DNA of 64,000 nucleotides from NCBI RefSeq assembly GCF_016862455.1, contig NZ_BOMZ01000085.1:1-64000 (forward strand). Direction: 5' to 3'. Numbering within the stretch: the stretch's first letter is position 1; every line of letters begins with the position of its first letter. The notes below the pieces were generated by a model, which did no database searches, was not told the DNA's origin, and worked only from the letters and a program-made list of their open reading frames with translations. The position numbers were made by a program, and so were the translations under genes. Positions 58,803 to 64,000 of the stretch are shown piece after piece. The stretch is from Actinoplanes utahensis (GTDB lineage Bacteria; Actinomycetota; Actinomycetes; Mycobacteriales; Micromonosporaceae).

Positions 58803-61800
58803 TCACTCGGCCGGGTTCACCGGCTTGCGTGGCATCTTCAGAACCTCGAACTGGTCGGTCAGACCGCGCAGCGCGGACCGGCCACCCTCGGACCGGGCCT
58901 CGTGCGCGCCGCCGCTGGAGTCCGGCGCCGCACCGGCCGGGACCAGGTCGTCGGCGGGCTCGCCGGCCGCGTGCCGCGGCCCGTCGCCCTTGCCCTTGCG
59001 CAGGCGCCTGGCCTGGCGCTTGGCCCGGCTCTTCTCCTTGCGGTTCTCCACCATGGTGTAGAGCGTCGGCACCAGCACCAGGGTCAGCAGCGTCGAGCTG
59101 ACCAGGCCGCCGATGACCACGATGGCCAGCGGCTGGGAGATGAAGCCGCCCTCGCCGGTGAGGCCGAGCGCCATCGGGATCAGCGCGAAGATGGTCGCGA
59201 TCGCGGTCATCAGGATCGGCCGCAGCCGGTGCCGGCCACCCTCGATCACCGCCTCCTTCACGCCGTAGCCCTGGGCCCGGTAGTGGTTGATCAGGTCCAT
59301 CAGCACGATCGCGTTGGTGACCACGATGCCGACCAGCATCAGCACACCGATCAGCGCGGGCACGCCCAGCGGGGTGCCGGTGAGCAGAAGCAGGCCGATC
59401 GCGCCGGTCGCCGCGAACGGGATCGACACCAGCAGGATCACCGGCTGCAGCAGGCTGCCGAAGGTGGCGACCATGATGATGAAGACGATCGCGATGGCGG
59501 CCAGCACGGCCAGGCCGAGCTGCCCGAACGCCTCCTCCTGATCGGCGGTGGCGCCACCGATCACGACCTCCGCACCGGGCGGCAGGGCGAGCCGGTCGAT
59601 CTGCGTCTTCAGGTCCGCGTTGATCTGGCGGAGGTCGTCGCCGGCGACCACGCCGGTGACGGTGGCGGTACGGTTCCCGTCCACCCGGGTGACGGTCTCC
59701 GGGCCACCGACCTGCTTGACGTCGGCGACCTGGTCGAGCGGCACGAAGCCGGCCGGGGTGGTCAGCGGCAGGGTCCGGAGCGCGGCCGGGTCGGCCGGCG
59801 CCTTGCCGAACGAGATCACCACGTCCTGGGTGGTGCCGTCGACGTTGATCTGGCCGGCCGGGGCACTGCGGAACATGCCCGCCACGGTCTGGCCGATCTG
59901 CGCCTCGGTCAGACCGGCGGCCGCGGCGGCCTTGCGGTCCACCACCACGTCCAGCCGCGGGACGCTCGCCACCAGGGAGGTGTCCACGTCGGTGACCCCG
60001 CTGATCCCGGCCATCTGGGCACGCACCTGCTCGGTGGCGGTGGCGAGCACCTCGTTGTCGGCGGCGGATACCTGGACGGACAGCGAGCCGCCACCGAGGC
60101 CGGAGCTCTCCTGACCGATTTTGATCTCGCCGGCGTTCTCCAGCTGGTCGAACTGCCGGTTCAGCTCGTCGGAGAGCTGCTCGGCGTCGGCGTCCTCGGT
60201 GAGCGCCACGTTGTAGTTGGCGCTGGCCGCCCCGCCGCCCCCGGCGAACGGGTTGCCCGAGCTGCCGCCCACGGTGACCTGGTAGGTCTCGATCTCGCCG
60301 CGGGTGGCGAGCAGCGCCTCGACCTTCTTGGCCGCGGCGTCGGTGGCCGCCAGGCTGGTGCCGGCCGGCATCTCCTGGCTGATCGTGATGCTGTCCTGTC
60401 CCGACTCGTCGAGGAAGTTGGTCTCCAGGTTGCGGCTCAGCACACCCGTACCGAGCAGCACCAGCACACCGATCAGCACCGTGGTCCAGCGCTTCGTGGT
60501 GGCGAAGTTGATGACCGGCAGGTAGGCGCGCTGCAGCGGGTTGCGCAGCTCCTTCTCCTCGGCGGCCTTGCGGATCGCCTCGGTGTCGGCGCCGGGCGGC
60601 GGCGGCTTGAGGAACCAGTACGCCAGGACCGGCACGATGGTCAGCGCCACGAACAGCGAGGCCAGCAGCGCCACCGTCACGGTGATCGCGAAGGACGAGA
60701 AGATCTGCCCGACCAGGCCACCGACGAGCGCGATCGGGGCGAAGACGGCGACCGTGGTGAGCGTCGAGGCGACGACCGCGCCGGCCACCTCGCGAACCGC
60801 GCCGAGGATGGCCTGCACCTTCTCCTCGCCGTACTCGAGGTGGCGCTTGATGTTCTCCAGCACCACGATCGAGTCGTCGACCACCCGGCCGACCGCGATC
60901 GTCAGCGCGCCGAGGGTGAGCAGGTTGAGGGTGTAGTCACCGATCCACAGGGCGATCAGCGCGACGAGCACCGAGAGCGGGATGGAGACCGCGGTGACCA
61001 GGGTCGACCGGACGCTGAGCAGGAAGACCAGGATGACCACGACGGCCATCACCAGGCCGAGCAGGCCCTCGGTGGTCAGGCTCTCGATGGACCGCTCCAC
61101 GTACGGCGCCTGGTCGGTGATCACCGTCAGGGTGGCGCCGGAGTCCGACTGCAGCTGGTCGAGCAGGTCCCGCACCTCGTGCGAGATCGACACCGGGTTG
61201 CCGTCCGGGCGGGCCGTCACGGCGATGCCGAGGCTGTCCACCCCGTCGGTCCGGGTGTACGACTCGGCGGCCGGCAGCTTGCTCTCCACCGCGGCCACGT
61301 CACCGAGGCGCACCGGCCCGCGGGAGCCGGTGAGGTAGACGTTCTTCAGCTGGTCGACGGTGGTGATCGGGGTGCCCACCTGCACGGTCAGCGACTTGTC
61401 GCCGTCGACGACCGCACCGGCCGGGAGGGAGACGCCGTTGGCCTGCAGCACCGTGGTCAGCGACGCCGGGCTGATCCCGGCCGCGCCGAACTTGGCCAGG
61501 TCGGGGGTGATCACGACCTGCTTGGCGCGGGCGCCGGTGATCTGGGTGTCGCGGACGCCCTCGATCGCGTTGAGCTCCGGCACCACCGTGGCGTTGAGCT
61601 TGGCGAGCAGCGCGGCCTCGTCACCGCCGTTGGCGGAGGCGGCCAGCACGATCGCCGGGATGTCGTCGGTGCCGCCGGCGAAGACGGTCGGGTCGACGTT
61701 CTCCGGCAACTGCGACTGGATGCGGTTCACCGAGGTGGTGACCTGGTTCACAGCCGACTCGATGTCGGTGCCGAACTCGAACATCACGACGACGCTCGAC

Positions 61801-62066
61801 ACGTTCTCCCGCGACGTCGATGTCACGGTGTCGATGCCGTCGATGCCCTTGACGGCATCCTCGATCGGCTTGGTCACCTGCTCCTCGACCGCTTCCGGCG
61901 AGGCTCCGGGCAGCACCGCGCTGACGAACGCGGCGGGCAGCTCGATCGACGGGAAGAGCTGCTGTTTGAGGGACGGGATCGCATAGATTCCGAAGCCGCT
62001 GATCACCAGGGCGATCAGGGCGACGAGACCTCGGTTGGCAAGGCTGAGCCGTGTCAGAGCTGACAT
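58803..62066 (-). CDS. RND-family efflux permease (AcrB-like)
   Basis: Permease of 1087 residues with the 12-helix RND plan and two large outside domains. The N-terminus has NRGLVALIALVISGFGIYA; helix 4 carries the proton-relay pair in GRVVDDSIVVLENIKRH. The C-terminal tail of ~70 residues is basic then Ala/Gly/Ser-rich. No membrane-fusion or outer-membrane partner is encoded nearby, as usual in Gram-positives. ATG 62066 has GGGGGAG six bases upstream; the longer open frame is ignored. Divergent from the MarR gene, its probable regulator. Confidence 0.92.
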   Translation of the reverse strand: MSALTRLSLANRGLVALIALVISGFGIYAIPSLKQQLFPSIELPAAFVSAVLPGASPEAVEEQVTKPIEDAVKGIDGIDTVTSTSRENVSSVVVMFEFGTDIESAVNQVTTSVNRIQSQLPENVDPTVFAGGTDDIPAIVLAASANGGDEAALLAKLNATVVPELNAIEGVRDTQITGARAKQVVITPDLAKFGAAGISPASLTTVLQANGVSLPAGAVVDGDKSLTVQVGTPITTVDQLKNVYLTGSRGPVRLGDVAAVESKLPAAESYTRTDGVDSLGIAVTARPDGNPVSISHEVRDLLDQLQSDSGATLTVITDQAPYVERSIESLTTEGLLGLVMAVVVILVFLLSVRSTLVTAVSIPLSVLVALIALWIGDYTLNLLTLGALTIAVGRVVDDSIVVLENIKRHLEYGEEKVQAILGAVREVAGAVVASTLTTVAVFAPIALVGGLVGQIFSSFAITVTVALLASLFVALTIVPVLAYWFLKPPPPGADTEAIRKAAEEKELRNPLQRAYLPVINFATTKRWTTVLIGVLVLLGTGVLSRNLETNFLDESGQDSITISQEMPAGTSLAATDAAAKKVEALLATRGEIETYQVTVGGSSGNPFAGGGGAASANYNVALTEDADAEQLSDELNRQFDQLENAGEIKIGQESSGLGGGSLSVQVSAADNEVLATATEQVRAQMAGISGVTDVDTSLVASVPRLDVVVDRKAAAAAGLTEAQIGQTVAGMFRSAPAGQINVDGTTQDVVISFGKAPADPAALRTLPLTTPAGFVPLDQVADVKQVGGPETVTRVDGNRTATVTGVVAGDDLRQINADLKTQIDRLALPPGAEVVIGGATADQEEAFGQLGLAVLAAIAIVFIIMVATFGSLLQPVILLVSIPFAATGAIGLLLLTGTPLGVPALIGVLMLVGIVVTNAIVLMDLINHYRAQGYGVKEAVIEGGRHRLRPILMTAIATIFALIPMALGLTGEGGFISQPLAIVVIGGLVSSTLLTLVLVPTLYTMVENRKEKSRAKRQARRLRKGKGDGPRHAAGEPADDLVPAGAAPDSSGGAHEARSEGGRSALRGLTDQFEVLKMPRKPVNPAE

Positions 62067-62270
62067 GGGCGCTCCCCCGAGAAAAGTTCGGTCGATATTG
62101 ATAGTTTGCATGACGCGAACAAATGGTTTTCCACTGCCCCCCGGCGGGCCGTGTTCGCGACGGTGGAACGGCACACACGCTTCCCTCGCGCGCGGCACGG
62201 CTCGATGTGGGTCGCCGACAAATCCCGCTGATACCGTCGGGCAACACGCACGTCATCGAAGGAGCAGGCG
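62067..62270. promoter_or_regulatory. Divergent promoter region between RND pump and MarR regulator
   Basis: 204 bp shared upstream region. Bases 62085-62130 form an AT-rich island (GATATTGATAGTTTGCATG) that stands out in this genome and is the best place for the pump promoter and a MarR operator. No perfect palindrome found. Confidence 0.45.
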
Positions 62271-62750
62271 CTGAGCCAGGAAGAGAAGCTGATCGCCGAC
62301 ATCATGGGTGCGTCGATCCGGCTGGAGCACCTGTTCGCCGATGACCGGTCGGACCCGCTCTTCTCGTCACACCTGACGATGTCGCAGCTGAAGATTCTGC
62401 TACTGCTGTCCCGGCACGGCACGCTCGCCGGCGGAGAACTGGCGCGGATGCTCGGAGTCGGCGCCGCCGCCCTCAGCGGCATGATCGACCGGCTGGTGGT
62501 GCAGGATCTGGTGACCCGCACAGAGGACATCAACGACCGGCGGGTTCGCCGGATCGGGCTGACGCGCGCGGGCACCGAGGTCATCGAGGGCATCATCACG
62601 GCAGGGGTGGCGAAACAGCGCCAACTCCTCAGCCGGCTCTCAGCGGAGGAGCTGACGATCGTGGCCAGGGCCATGGAGCTGCTGGTCCGCGAGGCGGGAA
62701 GCCAGATAGCCGAGGAGGCCGCAGCCGGCGAAGGCCATGCCGGACGGTAG
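62271..62750 (+). CDS. MarR-family regulator, probable CTG start
   Basis: Winged-helix repressor of about 159 residues. Helix-turn-helix: GELARMLGVGAAALSGMIDR; wing: RTEDINDRRVRRIGLT. ATG 62304 lies in frame but has no ribosome site and would cut the first helix; CTG 62271 has AGGAG seven bases upstream and gives MSQEEKLIADIM, a natural MarR helix 1. I therefore prefer CTG. It is divergent from the RND gene and probably represses it and itself. Confidence 0.82.
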   Translation: MSQEEKLIADIMGASIRLEHLFADDRSDPLFSSHLTMSQLKILLLLSRHGTLAGGELARMLGVGAAALSGMIDRLVVQDLVTRTEDINDRRVRRIGLTRAGTEVIEGIITAGVAKQRQLLSRLSAEELTIVARAMELLVREAGSQIAEEAAAGEGHAGR

Positions 62751-62846
62751 AGACGAGGTCGCCGATCCTCGGCGACGCGCGGCTCACGGCAGGTCCGGAA
62801 CGATCCCCAGTCTCGCAGACCACGCCGGGGCGATCCGGAGAAACCA

Positions 62847-62879
62847 CCGGCTGGTCCCAGCGTCGCTGAGACCAGCCGG
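62847..62879. terminator. Bidirectional hairpin between marR and thrC
   Basis: CCGGCTGGTC + CAGCG pairs with CGCTG + GACCAGCCGG, one mismatch between the blocks, in the gap between the convergent marR and thrC stops. Confidence 0.75.
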
Positions 62880-62887
62880 CCGTGATG

Positions 62888-63937
62888 TCAGGCCAGGTCG
62901 AGGGCCTTCGCCGCGATCAGGGCGTCATTGGCGATGACGGTCGGGGACGGAGCGGTGGAGATCGCCCACTCCGGGTCCTTCAGGCCGTGACCGGTGACCG
63001 TGCAGACCACACGCGAGCCGGCCGGGATCCGGCCCGCCGCCGCCTGCTGCAGCAGACCCGCCACGCTGGCCGCGCTGCCCAGTTCCACGAAGACGCCGAC
63101 CTCACGGGCCAGCAGACGGTACGCGTTGAGGATGTCCCGGTCGGTGACCGCCGAGATCAGGCCGCCCGAGGCGTCCCGTGCGTCGAGCGCCTTGGTCCAG
63201 CTCGCCGGGTTGCCGATCCGGATCGCGGTGGCGATCGTCGACGGCTGCTCGACGACCTTGCCGTTCACGATCGGGGCCGCCCCGGAGGCCTGGAAGCCGT
63301 ACATCTTCGGCAGTCTCGTCGAGTTCCCGGCCTCCTTGTCCTCCTGGTAGCCCATCCAGTAGGCGGAGATGTTGCCGGCGTTGCCGACCGGCAGGCAGTG
63401 GATGTCCGGCGCGTCGCCGAGCGCCTCGACGATCTCGAAGGAGGCCGTCTTCTGCCCGTGCAGGCGGAAGATGTTCACCGAGTTGACGAGGGCGACCGGG
63501 TAGTCCTGGGAGAGCTTGGAGGCCAGCGCCAGGCAGTCGTCGAAGTTGCCGTCGACCTGCAGCAGGCGGGCGCCGTGCACCAGCGCCTGGGCCAGCTTGC
63601 CGAGCGCGATCTTGCCCTGCGGCACGAGCACCGCGCAGGTGATGCCGGCGCGGGCCGCGTACGCCGCGGCGGAGGCGCTGGTGTTGCCGGTGGACGCGCA
63701 GATGATCGCCTTGGCGCCCTCCTCCACCGCCTTGGAGACCGCCATCGTCATGCCCCGGTCCTTGAAGGAGCCGGTCGGGTTGGCGCCCTCCACCTTGAGG
63801 TAGACGTCGGCGCCGACCCGCTGGGACAGCACCGGGGCCGGCACCAGCGGCGTGTTCCCCTCATGTAGCGAGACCACCGGAGTGGCGTCGGTGACCGGCA
63901 GACGGTCCCGGTAGGCCTCGATCAAGCCGCGCCACAT
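62888..63937 (-). CDS. thrC: Threonine synthase
   Basis: PLP enzyme of 349 residues converting O-phosphohomoserine to threonine. The PLP Lys is in [33 protein letters not shown] and the phosphate loop [12 protein letters not shown] follow. This is the short class found in actinobacteria. The upstream gene (expected hom) is outside the window; bases 63938-64000 show nothing further. Confidence 0.95.
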   Translation of the reverse strand: MWRGLIEAYRDRLPVTDATPVVSLHEGNTPLVPAPVLSQRVGADVYLKVEGANPTGSFKDRGMTMAVSKAVEEGAKAIICASTGNTSASAAAYAARAGITCAVLVPQGKIALGKLAQALVHGARLLQVDGNFDDCLALASKLSQDYPVALVNSVNIFRLHGQKTASFEIVEALGDAPDIHCLPVGNAGNISAYWMGYQEDKEAGNSTRLPKMYGFQASGAAPIVNGKVVEQPSTIATAIRIGNPASWTKALDARDASGGLISAVTDRDILNAYRLLAREVGVFVELGSAASVAGLLQQAAAGRIPAGSRVVCTVTGHGLKDPEWAISTAPSPTVIANDALIAAKALDLA

Positions 63938-64000
63938 GGCCGTACTCCCTTACTGAGCTGGTTTCGACGAGAAGCTGGTCAAACGAGCACAGCGTGCCCG

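Noticed and set aside
58902-62063. 1053-codon plus-strand open frame opposite the RND permease
   Set aside because: Composition is that of an antisense frame in GC-rich DNA (Arg/His/Asp/Gln bias, no fold, no ribosome site); the minus-strand RND reading has full family motifs.

Overview
The window is very GC-rich, starts many genes with GTG, packs genes with 1-4 base overlaps, and carries actinobacterial markers: a NucS mismatch endonuclease, Scy/FilP-like coiled-coil proteins, a DUF2550 gene next to atpC, and a MurA with Asp in place of the usual Cys. Gene content and order fit a filamentous actinobacterium, probably Micromonosporaceae (Actinoplanes-like). The genus is an inference. I see no prophage, integrase, insertion sequence, CRISPR array, tRNA or rRNA gene.

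Left part (1-18 kb): an arginase-family enzyme with a ~415-residue repetitive acidic tail; a thioredoxin-TPR protein; a B12-dependent acyl-CoA block (isobutyryl-CoA mutase large subunit, MeaB-type GTPase, thiolase, methylmalonyl-CoA epimerase) interrupted by a deletion scar of a divergent PadR/FAD-monooxygenase pair; two tandem coiled-coil cytoskeleton-like genes; an AI-2E-type permease; a hydrolase; an aldehyde dehydrogenase; and an ABC exporter.

Middle (18-31 kb): nucS, a DUF4126 membrane protein, then an unfamiliar three-gene run (membrane protein, FtsK-like ATPase, coiled-coil membrane protein), a repeat-rich gap, 3-hydroxyacyl-CoA dehydrogenase, murA divergent from a cobalamin adenosyltransferase (which can supply the mutase cofactor), and a PhzF-like gene.

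Core housekeeping block (29-57 kb, mostly minus strand): thrC ... thrB - rho - rpmE - prfA - prmC - yrdC - LMW phosphatase - sua5 - glyA - atpI-like genes - atpBEFHAGD - atpC. It resembles the prfA/ywl/glyA/atp region of Bacillus and the Rv1295-Rv1312 region of Mycobacterium, but carries insertions: a GGDEF/PQQ-propeller pair between prfA and prmC, an LCP gene between atpD and atpC, and a MarR/RND/MFS efflux set between thrC and thrB.

The most interesting system is a compact RNA-repair operon at 50204-52771 (T4 Rnl1-like ligase, T4-like polynucleotide kinase-phosphatase, second Rnl2-like ligase). It sits between rpmE and an oxygenase-only nitric oxide synthase. Second is a dispersed ~107-bp intergenic repeat with a CATGCATG core, present three times, always in the same orientation downstream of plus-strand genes and associated with long hairpins or minisatellites.
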